Assembly (NCBI GenBank): GCA_964549275.1
Contig: CAZJUP010000017.1
Location: 1 to 57,119 of the forward strand
Length of the DNA stretch: 57,119 bases
Source of the DNA: CAZJUP01 sp964549275
GTDB taxonomy: Bacteria; Fidelibacterota; Marinisomatia; Marinisomatales; TCS55
Direction: 5' to 3'
How positions within the stretch are numbered: the first letter of the stretch is position 1; each line of letters opens with the position of its first letter. Shown here piece by piece: positions 1 to 7,995 of this stretch. Made by a program: the position numbers and the translations under genes. The notes beneath the pieces are model-generated. The model was given only the letters and a program-made list of their open reading frames with translations, searched no databases and was not told where the DNA came from.

Positions 1-58
1 AAACAATAAAAGTAAGTGGAATAGATTCGCCGTCCGCCGGTGAGTTTATTCGTTATAT
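1..58 (+). other. attC-like site 1 (right part only)
   Basis: The right arm (GCCGTCCGCCGGTGA, 29-43) and the right core GTTATAT (52-58) match those of the complete sites at 3555-3687 and 5201-5335 almost base for base. The left core and left arm lie outside the window or are missing. It marks the left boundary of the first visible cassette. Confidence 0.72.
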
Positions 59-158
59 TTCCGGAAAGGTCTTTTCAAATTAAACAATTCAAGGTTCCAT
101 CATTTCATTTGAATTGGTTATTTTAAGATAGTGTTTTAAAGAGAAAAATAGAAGATTT

Positions 159-1580
159 ATGAGCAATTCAGACCTTATTACAATTTCAGATGCAGCGGAA
201 ACAGTTGGAAAAACAGTTCACAATATCCGATATTATATTGATTATAATCGGATTGGGAAATACAGACCAGATGGAAAACCGCTAAAAAGAAAAGCCAAAA
301 ACGGTGAATTACGTGTTTCATTAAAAGAATTAAAATCATTTCTTGAATTAATAGACGAAGGAAATTCCCATCATCATCAAGCGGGTTTAGACTCTGAACT
401 TGGGTTTTACAATTTACCTGAAAGAGAAAGAACAAAACATGTTCACCGAATCCACCCCTATTTAGGCAAATTTATTCCCCAATTAGTCGAGTGGTTTTTA
501 ACAAAATATTTTAATGAAGATGATATTATTCTTGATCCATTTATGGGTTCGGGAACAACTCTTGTTCAAGGTAATGAATTAAAAATGCACACGGTTGGTG
601 TTGATATTTCCGAATTCAATTGTCGAATCGCCAAAGTCAAAACAAATAGGTATAATTTAGAAAAATTAAAAAATGAAGTATTAGAAGCCGAAAATCGCCT
701 TACTCAATTTAGCAACCGTCTGATTACACAAGACCCAAAGCAAATCCAAATTTTCCCAGAAGAAAAATTAGATGAATTGAAAAAATCTCTTTTATCAGAT
801 GTAAAAAGTGAATATTTGAAAACTTGGTTTGCCGAACGAACTCTTTTTGAAATGATGTATTATAAACGGTTAATCAAAGAATTTGAATATCAGGATTTAC
901 TCACTGTATTATTAAGTCGTGCAACCCGTTCTTGTCGCCTTGTTCCACATTACGATTTAGCCACCCCCAAAAAGCCCATTGAACCAGGAAAAGAATATTG
1001 GTGCAGAAAGCATAATAAAAATTGTAAACCAATCGAACAGCTTTTAGTCAAAATTCATAATTACAGTATGGATACTGTGAGAAGAATTTCACAATTTGAT
1101 AGTTTGCGATCAGATAAATTAATTTCAGTTTTACAGGGTGATTCGACAAAAATAAATCTTCAAGAAAAATTGAAAAATGCTTTTTCTGGAAACAGAAAAA
1201 TTGATGGTATTTATACTTCTCCTCCTTATGTGGGACAAATTGATTATCACGAACAACATATTTATGCTTATGAATTATTTGGAATTAAACGAAACGACGA
1301 AAAAGAAATCGGTCCAAAAAAATCTGGCAAGTCAATTAAGGCAAAAGAAGATTATGTAAACGGTATTTCAGCGGTTTTTAGTAATATGAATAAATTTTTG
1401 AAAGATGATGCTAAAATCTTTATTGTGGCAAATGACAGATTCAACCTTTATCCCACAATCGCAGAAAAAAGTGGATTAGAAATTGTAAAAGAACATCACC
1501 GTGCAGTAACAAAGAGAACAGAACAAGGTAATAATCCGTATCAAGAAACTATATTTTATATGAAGAAAAAAAGGGACTGA
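159..1580 (+). CDS. DNA methyltransferase (N4/N6 amino type) of a type II restriction-modification pair, with N-terminal HTH
   Basis: This 473-residue protein probably methylates an exocyclic amino group of C or A in a specific DNA site, protecting it from the nuclease encoded next. The S-adenosylmethionine motif DPFMGSGTT is at about 126-134 and the catalytic TSPPY at 353-357. About 220 residues separate them, room for a target-recognition region, so the motif order is binding motif first, catalytic motif second. Residues 7-35 look like a MerR/excisionase-type helix-turn-helix, which may be a DNA-binding or autoregulatory domain. The nuclease gene starts one base after this stop codon, so the two are co-translated. 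The gene sits inside an integron-type cassette. The methyltransferase call is firm; the base modified and the recognition site cannot be read from sequence alone. Confidence 0.9.
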   Translation: MSNSDLITISDAAETVGKTVHNIRYYIDYNRIGKYRPDGKPLKRKAKNGELRVSLKELKSFLELIDEGNSHHHQAGLDSELGFYNLPERERTKHVHRIHPYLGKFIPQLVEWFLTKYFNEDDIILDPFMGSGTTLVQGNELKMHTVGVDISEFNCRIAKVKTNRYNLEKLKNEVLEAENRLTQFSNRLITQDPKQIQIFPEEKLDELKKSLLSDVKSEYLKTWFAERTLFEMMYYKRLIKEFEYQDLLTVLLSRATRSCRLVPHYDLATPKKPIEPGKEYWCRKHNKNCKPIEQLLVKIHNYSMDTVRRISQFDSLRSDKLISVLQGDSTKINLQEKLKNAFSGNRKIDGIYTSPPYVGQIDYHEQHIYAYELFGIKRNDEKEIGPKKSGKSIKAKEDYVNGISAVFSNMNKFLKDDAKIFIVANDRFNLYPTIAEKSGLEIVKEHHRAVTKRTEQGNNPYQETIFYMKKKRD

Positions 1581-1581
1581 A

Positions 1582-2361
1582 TTGGGATTATCAAATAACC
1601 AAAAGCAACAAATAACAGATTTACTTTCTACCAAATTAGACGCAAAACTCAAAAGGTACGCCAGAGAATCTACCTCAATGCCATTCCTTGTTAAGTTAAT
1701 GCAAGACAAAGAAAAGGTTGCAGCGTATTCATTTATTCATTCTCTTGCAACAACATTGGGAATGTCAATTTATGAAGATGTTTCAAAAATTATTGCCAAT
1801 GACAGTTGTGAAGAATGTTTTACAAAATACGATATTGGAAGTGTCATTTCAAAAAAACAGAAATCTGTCATTGACAATATTATTCGAGAATTGAGAAACG
1901 GTGAACGAGAATCAAATATTGAAAATGAAATTCAAGAAATTTTGAGTGCTGACCCATCTAACGGTAAAGTTCAAAAAGAAGGTCGCATTGCAGACTTTTA
2001 TATGAAACGAGATGGGATTGAGCAGTATTTTGAAATAAAGACTGTAAAACCCAATATTGATGTTTTCACAAAATCAAAATCTAAATTACTTGAATGGGTG
2101 GCAAGAAAAAGATCTACTGTTAAAGTGTTCTTGGCTTTTCCATATAATCCTTATCACCCAAAACCGTATGAAAGATTTACTTTGCAAGGTATGCTAAAAC
2201 CAGGGGAAGATTTTTTGATTGGCGAGCAGTTTTGGAATTATCTTGGTGGTGAAAATACTTTTGTTGAAATTTTAGAACTCTTTGATTCTGTTGGCAAATC
2301 ATACAAAGATAGCATTGCAGATAAAATCAAAGAAGTGGCTGAAACCAAAATTGATATTTAA
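1582..2361 (+). CDS. Type II restriction endonuclease, TdeIII/MjaII-like
   Basis: This 259-residue protein is the likely cutting partner of the methyltransferase just upstream. The region EGRIADFYMKRDG (133-145) followed by FEIKTVKPN (150-158) gives a PD-(D/E)XK-type centre with D138, E151 and K153. The overall sequence resembles the TdeIII/MjaII restriction family as I remember it, whose known members recognise GGNCC; that specificity is only a suggestion here. Translation probably starts at TTG 1582, one base after the methyltransferase stop and behind an AGGGA-like ribosome site at the end of that gene, which favours coupled synthesis. It closes cassette 1, with attC site 2 starting ten bases after its stop. 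Confidence 0.8.
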   Translation: MGLSNNQKQQITDLLSTKLDAKLKRYARESTSMPFLVKLMQDKEKVAAYSFIHSLATTLGMSIYEDVSKIIANDSCEECFTKYDIGSVISKKQKSVIDNIIRELRNGERESNIENEIQEILSADPSNGKVQKEGRIADFYMKRDGIEQYFEIKTVKPNIDVFTKSKSKLLEWVARKRSTVKVFLAFPYNPYHPKPYERFTLQGMLKPGEDFLIGEQFWNYLGGENTFVEILELFDSVGKSYKDSIADKIKEVAETKIDI

Positions 2362-2370
2362 AGCCGGAAA

Positions 2371-2428
2371 ATATAACCCCCGCTCAACCTGACAAGAAAA
2401 GATATGCAGGTTAGCTCATTCGTTATAC
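2371..2428 (+). other. attC-like site 2 (58 bp)
   Basis: Left core ATATAAC (2371-2377) and right core GTTATAC (2422-2428) bracket a short imperfect inverted repeat, AACCTG near 2386-2391 against CAGGTT near 2407-2412. Length and layout fit a compact attC. It is diverged from the other four sites in the arms, so cassette 1 may have a different origin. Confidence 0.7.
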
Positions 2429-2454
2429 AATTGCAGATGCAATGAAGGAAATAA

Positions 2455-3543
2455 ATGATATTCACATTTAATAAATCAACAAGAGAAATTAAACCTCAAC
2501 AGGAAACAAATTTTAAAACTCATAATATTCTTGAACGTCAGCATATTGAAAAGTGGATTGAAAATTACCCCGAAATACTTGGCGAAGACTTACTAATTCT
2601 AACAACAGAATTTGACAAATTTGATAAAACAAATGAAAGATTAGATTTATTAGCTATTGATAAAAACGGTGAGTTAGTTGTTATTGAATTAAAGCGTGAT
2701 GATAGTGGGAAATATGTTGATTTACAATCTTTAAAATATGCCGCCTATTGTTCCACCCTTGATTTGGATGATATTTCAGAAATACACCATAATTATCTTT
2801 TGTCCAATGGGCAAAACATTAAAGAAGCAGATGCAAAGGATAAAATAATTAGCTTTATTGAAAATAGTGAATTTGAAAAGCTAAACGACAAACCACGAGT
2901 TATTATTGCTGCAAAAGAATTTAGACCAGAAACAACAGCATCTGTTTTATGGTTTAGAAAATTTGATATAGATATAAAGTGTGTAAAAATTATTCCATAT
3001 GAACTTACTGATAGAGATTTAGCCCTCGAGACTTCAGTCATTATACCTCTACCGGATGCAGAAGAATATTTAATTAAATCTGAAAAAAAATCAAATGTAA
3101 AAAAATCATTAACAGTTTCTCAAGAACAGTATATCAAATTTCACAAGGAAATAATTAAAAGAATTGAGAACAAAGTTAATACTCAACTACCCGATCCTTT
3201 ACCACGTTCTTATTATCAAGTCCAGACTGGAATTCCTGGTGTTCATTTTGAATGGGGGTTCCACGGACGCCCAAGAAATGGTTTTAGTGTAGACTTGCAT
3301 TTTGAAAAAGGTAATTCTGCATTTAATAAATCATCCGTTAAGCAATTAAAATCATTTAAAACTGAAATTGAAAAGGAAACAGGTGAAGAAGTTGTTTTCC
3401 AAGAACAATGGGGAAAACGGTGGTCAAAAATTTACATTGAAAAAAATGAAGGTAGCATGACGAATGAACTAATGAATTGGTGTGTGCAAACTTTACTTAT
3501 TCTTATTAAAATTCTTCAACCCGAATTGGATAAATTGTCGTGA
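2455..3543 (+). CDS. PD-(D/E)XK nuclease-like protein with DUF4268-like C-terminus
   Basis: This is a 362-residue soluble protein. Residues 20-200 resemble the DUF91/NucS-like nuclease fold: D64 in ERLDLLAID and E78-L-K80 in VVIELKRDD form a plausible PD-(D/E)XK centre. The C-terminal part, from about 225, with YYQVQTGIPGVHFEWGF, resembles the DUF4268 domain that often follows such nuclease domains. The start ATG follows a GAAGGAAA ribosome site. It is the only gene of cassette 2, between attC sites 2 and 3. Proteins of this architecture occur in mobile and defence-rich regions, so a role against foreign DNA is possible, but no partner gene is present and the function is unproven. Confidence 0.72.
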   Translation: MIFTFNKSTREIKPQQETNFKTHNILERQHIEKWIENYPEILGEDLLILTTEFDKFDKTNERLDLLAIDKNGELVVIELKRDDSGKYVDLQSLKYAAYCSTLDLDDISEIHHNYLLSNGQNIKEADAKDKIISFIENSEFEKLNDKPRVIIAAKEFRPETTASVLWFRKFDIDIKCVKIIPYELTDRDLALETSVIIPLPDAEEYLIKSEKKSNVKKSLTVSQEQYIKFHKEIIKRIENKVNTQLPDPLPRSYYQVQTGIPGVHFEWGFHGRPRNGFSVDLHFEKGNSAFNKSSVKQLKSFKTEIEKETGEEVVFQEQWGKRWSKIYIEKNEGSMTNELMNWCVQTLLILIKILQPELDKLS

Positions 3544-3554
3544 AAAAGGCTATT

Positions 3555-3687
3555 GTATAACCCCCACTCCACCGGACGGCTAAACTTGTGCGGTGATTTT
3601 TAGATTTGGTGACAAAATGAAGATTTGTAAAATAAATAAAATTAGTGGAATGAATTCGCCGTCCGCCGGTGAATTTATTCGTTAGAG
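3555..3687 (+). other. attC-like site 3 (133 bp)
   Basis: Left core GTATAAC (3555-3561), left arm CCACCGGACGGC (3569-3580), a long variable middle, right arm GCCGTCCGCCGGTGA (3658-3672) and right core GTTAGAG (3681-3687). The arms pair with a few unpaired bases on one side, like the extrahelical bases that orient attC recombination. The right half nearly duplicates site 1 and site 5. Confidence 0.85.
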
Positions 3688-3718
3688 TGCAAAAAACAAA
3701 TTAAAAAAGGGGTCAATT

Positions 3719-4483
3719 ATGAAAACTAAACTAACATTACGCTTGGTTTCTTGTATTTGCTTATTCATAACCGGATGTGCTACATCATACTATCTCAAGC
3801 CAATAATTGATAGCGATGACTTGGAAATGATTTATTTTGATGGAAAGGAAGTTGCAGTATCGAAAGATTATGAAACTGGTGTTGCAGTTTTCGGGATGAA
3901 AACAACACAAAATGAATTAATCCTACATATTCTTTACAAGAATAACACAACCGATAAAAGAATCAATGTAATTCCTGAACAAATAACAGTGGCGGGTTAT
4001 ACTAAAGAAGGCAGATATAACTACTTTAAAGTTTATCCAGCCGAAGAATATTTGAAAAAAATGCGGAATGCCCAAGCTTGGGCTATGGCATTTCAGGCTG
4101 TTGGTGGTGCAATGGAAGCTTCACAGGCAGGAAAATCAACTTCAACTACCTATGGTTCTTCTTCAGGAAGTATTTACGGTTCTGACGGTACAACTTATAC
4201 CGGCTATGGCTCATCATCATCTACTACTACAACTACAGATTATGGGGCACAAGCAGAAGCCAATGCAAGAAATAGAGCTGAAATGCAAAAAACAGCAGAG
4301 CAGTTTGCGCAAGTAAACGCAGCCACTGAACAAGGTTTGATTAAAGCAAATACTTTGTTTCCAGAACAATCTGTTGAAGGAAATGTAATGGTCAAAATGA
4401 ATACTATGTACAATTCAAAATTTGTGGTTACAATTCCTGTTGGGAATGAAACACACACAATTACATTTGTTCCAAAGGAGTGA
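3719..4483 (+). CDS. Predicted lipoprotein, serine/threonine-rich, unknown function
   Basis: This 254-residue protein begins with a signal sequence ending in the lipobox ITGC (Cys at about 20), so it is probably lipid-anchored and faces the periplasm or outer membrane. A central stretch (about 140-178) is low-complexity and rich in Ser, Thr, Gly and Tyr, followed by an alanine- and glutamine-rich, probably helical segment and a beta-rich C-terminal part. I do not recognise a family. It is the only gene of cassette 3, preceded by AAAAAAGGGG as ribosome site. Integron cassettes often carry secreted or surface proteins of unknown role; nothing more specific can be said. Confidence 0.75.
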   Translation: MKTKLTLRLVSCICLFITGCATSYYLKPIIDSDDLEMIYFDGKEVAVSKDYETGVAVFGMKTTQNELILHILYKNNTTDKRINVIPEQITVAGYTKEGRYNYFKVYPAEEYLKKMRNAQAWAMAFQAVGGAMEASQAGKSTSTTYGSSSGSIYGSDGTTYTGYGSSSSTTTTTDYGAQAEANARNRAEMQKTAEQFAQVNAATEQGLIKANTLFPEQSVEGNVMVKMNTMYNSKFVVTIPVGNETHTITFVPKE

Positions 4484-4492
4484 TTAATGGCA

Positions 4493-4550
4493 CTCTAACC
4501 CCCACTCCACACGGACAGCTAACGCTGCGCGGTGAGTTTATTCGTTAGAG
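4493..4550 (+). other. attC-like site 4 (58 bp)
   Basis: Left core CTCTAAC (4493-4499) and right core GTTAGAG (4544-4550) are exact inverted complements over TCTAAC/GTTAGA. Between them CCACACGGACAGC and GCTGCGCGGTGAG form an imperfect hairpin. It is a compact version of sites 3 and 5, sharing the start (CCCCCACTCCAC) and end (GGTGAGTTTATTCGTTAGAG). Confidence 0.85.
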
Positions 4551-4560
4551 AGTAATAATA

Positions 4561-5184
4561 ATGTCAGATACAAAACTCCAAATAATACTTACACTCAATT
4601 TCTTTTTTATTTTTAGTTGTTCGGAATATAGTTCATACTCAAATATATCTCCTGAACCAAAAACGAAATCGCCAGCCCAAATTGGGTTTGAGAAAAAAAC
4701 GGAATTTATTGATTCACTAAAAGCAACAAATCCTAAAATACCAATATTAATTACAAGACTTGATAGGTCGGCTCCAAATTCTGCTGGTGGCGTGGATTTG
4801 AAAATAGAGTTAGATGTATTATCTGAAAAAACAATTAAATATATTAGATTTACTGTTGATGCATACAATAGGGTAAATGATAAAGTGTCTTGTGAAATTC
4901 GAAGAGAAAGCCGAAGGACAGGAAAAACTACAGGTCCTTATGAAAAAGGTTTCCACACTAAATATCCTTGGACTTGGGAAAACCTTTTTTATAATAATTC
5001 TATTAGTTGCTTTAAACTTATTAATGTAGAAATAGACTATATGGATGGAACTGATGAAATATTTATAGAAAACCAAGTGGGTAAATTAATGATACCACAA
5101 GAGTTAATGTATTTTGATTTAATGAAATCGACATATTTTGAACATTATAGTGAGTTTACGACAAAAGGATGTTGCAGTTTTTAA
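4561..5184 (+). CDS. Predicted lipoprotein of unknown function
   Basis: This 207-residue protein has a short hydrophobic N-terminus ending in FIFSC, a plausible lipobox (Cys at 20). The mature part is beta-strand-rich, with a segment LKIELDVLSEKTIKYIRFTV (about 80-99) that resembles an immunoglobulin-like or FxLD-type strand pattern, and it ends in a Cys-Cys-Ser-Phe tail. I do not recognise a family. There is no clear ribosome site before the ATG; the right core of attC site 4 ends ten bases upstream. It is the only gene of cassette 4. Confidence 0.65.
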   Translation: MSDTKLQIILTLNFFFIFSCSEYSSYSNISPEPKTKSPAQIGFEKKTEFIDSLKATNPKIPILITRLDRSAPNSAGGVDLKIELDVLSEKTIKYIRFTVDAYNRVNDKVSCEIRRESRRTGKTTGPYEKGFHTKYPWTWENLFYNNSISCFKLINVEIDYMDGTDEIFIENQVGKLMIPQELMYFDLMKSTYFEHYSEFTTKGCCSF

Positions 5185-5200
5185 TTAATGGTAAATTACT

Positions 5201-5335
5201 CTCTAACCCTCACTCCACCGGACGGCTAATGCTGGGAGCGAAAATGAAGAATTTTGGTGAAATGAAGTTTTGTGTAATAACTAAAATTAGTAGAATGGAT
5301 TCGCCGTCCACCTCCGGTGAGTTTATTCGTTAGAA
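5201..5335 (+). other. attC-like site 5 (135 bp), end of the array
   Basis: Left core CTCTAAC (5201-5207), left arm CCACCGGACGGC (5215-5226), variable middle resembling that of site 3, right arm GCCGTCCACCTCCGGTGAG (5303-5321) and right core GTTAGAA (5329-5335). The predicted cut after G5329 falls immediately before TTA 5330-5332, which is the complement of the tatD stop codon. Thus this site forms the junction between the array and core chromosome. Confidence 0.85.
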
Positions 5336-6088
5336 TAGCCGAAAAAGCTCAACTACATTTTCTGTAGTATGCTTGGCGATCTCCTCAAATGGAAGGTCAT
5401 GAATTTCTGCCAATTTTTCTGCTACAAACCGCGTTCGCCCCGGTTCATTGGGCTTTCCCCGAAAGGGTACGGGGCTCAAATAAGGTGAATCTGTTTCAAC
5501 CATGACTCTATCCAAAGGAATATTTTTAACCACTTCAGGCAAGTGACTGTTCCTAAATGTTAGATTGCCTGAAAAAGAAATATAATAACCCATATCCAAA
5601 AATGCTTTTGCTGTGTCAACATCACTGGAAAAACAATGGGCAACACCTTTGACTTCAGGGAATTCAGACAAAATCTGAATCATATCTTTATCCGCTTCCC
5701 TATTATGAAAAACCACAGGTTTCTTTAACGCCTGAGCCAACTGCATTTGTTGACGAAATATTGTTCTTTGCGTTTCTGGGCTGGAAAGATTTCGATAATA
5801 ATCCAACCCCATTTCTCCAAGGGCCACCATATGTTTTCCGGTCATCAAATCTGCGAGTTGTTCACAAAAGTCTTCAGATACATCATTTGCATCGTGAGGG
5901 TGGACTCCTGCTGTACCGTAAATATTATCATACGTTTCGCTCAGGGCAAAACATTCCCGAGAATCTTCTATATTTGTTCCAATTGTGATGAGCCGGGTAA
6001 CGCCCATGGTTTTTGCTCGATTTAAAACTGCAGACAGATCATTCTTCAGTTCTGTATAAAATAAATGACAATGGGTATCAATAAGCAT
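5330..6088 (-). CDS. tatD: TatD-family metal-dependent DNase
   Basis: The 252-residue product is a TIM-barrel hydrolase of the TatD family, credited with 3'-5' exonuclease activity on DNA and roles in DNA repair or degradation. The metal ligands are all visible: H6 and H8 in DTHCH, E92 in GEMGLDYY, H128 in FHNRE, H151 in AHCFS and D200 in ETDSPYL. Length is normal for the family. It lies last in a minus-strand run metG-tatD, 37 bases after metG, the usual neighbourhood for this gene in many bacteria. Its stop codon coincides with the right core of the last attC site, so the cassette array abuts the gene without truncating it. No clear Shine-Dalgarno sequence precedes the ATG. Confidence 0.95.
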   Translation of the reverse strand: MLIDTHCHLFYTELKNDLSAVLNRAKTMGVTRLITIGTNIEDSRECFALSETYDNIYGTAGVHPHDANDVSEDFCEQLADLMTGKHMVALGEMGLDYYRNLSSPETQRTIFRQQMQLAQALKKPVVFHNREADKDMIQILSEFPEVKGVAHCFSSDVDTAKAFLDMGYYISFSGNLTFRNSHLPEVVKNIPLDRVMVETDSPYLSPVPFRGKPNEPGRTRFVAEKLAEIHDLPFEEIAKHTTENVVELFRLF

Positions 6089-6125
6089 ACTTTTGGGGTT
6101 TATAGAAATAAATTAATACTTACGC

Positions 6126-7994
6126 TTAATAGACTTTCATTCCCGTTTCCACCTCATCAGAATCCAGGGTAATCAGGGATAATTTTTTACCTTTAGACGC
6201 CGCCAATAACATCCCGTGAGATTCGAAACCGAAAATAGTGGCCGGCTTTAAATTGGTCACCACAACTATTATTTTTCCTATTAACTCTTCCGGTGTATAA
6301 TGCCGGGCAATTCCGGAAATAATTTGACGTTTTTCACCTCCAACCTGAATCTGAAGTTTTAATAATTTATTTGCATTATTAATTTTTTCCGCTTCCAATA
6401 CCTTTGCTGTTTTGAGTTCTACATTTTGAAATTCATCGAAGGTAATAACGTTATCCTGTTCTACATTTTTCTCCCTTGGCTGCTTTGCATTTTCTAATTT
6501 TTTTACATCAATCCTGGGAAATAATACATCATGTTTATTCAGGGAAATCTTCGGTGTTAATTCTCCCCATGTCAAGCCGGAGTCCTGTGCGCCGAATGTT
6601 TCTAATACAATTTGAGTTCGGTTGGGCATCACAGGGGCCAACAATACTGCACTTAATCGAAGGGCTTCTGCCGCGGTGAATAATACTTTTCCTGCAGATT
6701 CAGAATCAGTCTTAGCCAATTTCCACGGGGCCATGGTTTCCATATATTTATTTACACTTCGGACGAACTGGAGCGTTGTTTCAATCGCATCATTTACCCG
6801 CATGGATTCAATTTGATTCCACACCTCTTTAACGACTTTTTGGCCTTTTTCTTTAACGGCTTGTCCTGCTTCAGAGTCGTCTTCCTTTCCCGGAATTTTT
6901 CCATCAAAAAACTTGTTTAATAAATTCGAAACACGGCTCAAGAGATTCCCAAAATCATTTGCCAAATCACTGTTGTAGCGTTTTATGAATGATTCCATTG
7001 TAAAACTCGCGTCCTGACCCAACACCATTTCCCGCATGAGATAATACCGTACCGGATCTACGCCATAGTCTTCAATAAGTCCCAGTGGATCCACCACATT
7101 TCCCAGTGACTTGCTCATTTTTGATTCGCCGCTTAACCACCATCCGTGGGCAAATATTCCTAATGGCAAAGGAAGTTTTGCTGACATAAGCATGGTAGGC
7201 CAATACACTGAATGTGTGGTTAGAATATCTTTACCGATAAGGTGATAATTGGCAGGCCAGTATGTATTAAACTGAACTTCATCAACACTGAAACCCGGTG
7301 CTGTAATATAATTAATCAGGGCATCAAACCATACGTAAGTGACATATTCCGAATCAAAAGGCAGTTCAATCCCCCAATTCAGCCGGGTCTTTGGACGTGA
7401 AATACACAAATCGTCCAATGGTTGTTTTAAGAAACCGAGGACCTCATTTTTTCTGTGGATTGGCTGGATAAACTTTGGATTCTTATTTATGTGGTCAACC
7501 AGGGCTTGTTGATATTTGGACATTTTGAAGAAGTAATTTTTTTCTTTCAATCTTTTGATATCTCGAAATTCTCCTGTTTCTGCTTCCTTTTCAGTAATAA
7601 ACCTTTCTTCAGAAACGGAATATAATCCTTCATATTCATCTTCATATATATCCCCATTATCATACACCCGCTGAAGGATGTCCTGGACTACCTTTACATG
7701 CCGTTGTTCTGTAGTGCGAATAAAATCATCGTTTTTGATATGGAGTTTGTCCCAAAGCTCCAAGAATCGCGGAGCCATTTCATCACAATGAATCTTCGGA
7801 GAAACATTTCTTTTTTCTGCCGCCTGTTGGACTTTCTGGCCGTGTTCATCCAACCCTGTGAGAAAAAAGACATCCTCGCCGGCATTTCGGTGAAACCGTG
7901 TTAATACATCAGCTAAAATTGTGGTATAAGCATGGCCAATGTGGGGTTTATCGTTCACGTAATAAATGGGTGTTGTGATATAAAATGAATTCAT
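6126..7994 (-). CDS. metG: Methionyl-tRNA synthetase
   Basis: This class I aminoacyl-tRNA synthetase charges tRNA-Met in the cytoplasm. The 622-residue protein has the HIGH signature (PHIGHAY, 17-23) and KMSKS (around residue 294). The knuckle region near 120-150 has no zinc-binding cysteines, so it belongs to the zinc-less single-knuckle type. The C-terminal about 105 residues, starting near TFDEFQNVELKTAKV, form an EMAP/tRBD-like OB-fold used for tRNA binding and dimerisation. It overlaps nothing and starts one base after the stop of the upstream DNA polymerase delta-prime gene, so the run envC-like, holB, metG, tatD is probably one operon. Confidence 0.97.
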   Translation of the reverse strand: MNSFYITTPIYYVNDKPHIGHAYTTILADVLTRFHRNAGEDVFFLTGLDEHGQKVQQAAEKRNVSPKIHCDEMAPRFLELWDKLHIKNDDFIRTTEQRHVKVVQDILQRVYDNGDIYEDEYEGLYSVSEERFITEKEAETGEFRDIKRLKEKNYFFKMSKYQQALVDHINKNPKFIQPIHRKNEVLGFLKQPLDDLCISRPKTRLNWGIELPFDSEYVTYVWFDALINYITAPGFSVDEVQFNTYWPANYHLIGKDILTTHSVYWPTMLMSAKLPLPLGIFAHGWWLSGESKMSKSLGNVVDPLGLIEDYGVDPVRYYLMREMVLGQDASFTMESFIKRYNSDLANDFGNLLSRVSNLLNKFFDGKIPGKEDDSEAGQAVKEKGQKVVKEVWNQIESMRVNDAIETTLQFVRSVNKYMETMAPWKLAKTDSESAGKVLFTAAEALRLSAVLLAPVMPNRTQIVLETFGAQDSGLTWGELTPKISLNKHDVLFPRIDVKKLENAKQPREKNVEQDNVITFDEFQNVELKTAKVLEAEKINNANKLLKLQIQVGGEKRQIISGIARHYTPEELIGKIIVVVTNLKPATIFGFESHGMLLAASKGKKLSLITLDSDEVETGMKVY

Positions 7995-7995
7995 A

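Larger units (their letters stand above)
1..5335 (+). mobile_element. Integron-type gene-cassette array, left end outside window
   Basis: Six genes in four blocks, all on the plus strand, alternate with attC-like sites. Each site has a left core ending in AAC, an imperfect inverted repeat and a right core GTTA(T/G)A(T/C/G/A). Taking the usual cut between G and TT, the cassettes run 53-2422, 2423-3681, 3682-4544 and 4545-5329. Three of the sites share long stretches of sequence, as expected for the uniform attC sites of a sedentary chromosomal integron. The base composition is visibly more AT-rich than the housekeeping genes to the right. No integrase gene or attI site is visible, so within this window it is a cluster of attC sites without integrase; an integrase would be expected to the left. 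Confidence 0.82.

Noticed and set aside
1..5335. Prophage or insertion sequence as the explanation of the left region
   Set aside because: No transposase, integrase or phage structural genes and no terminal inverted repeats; the borders fit attC sites instead.
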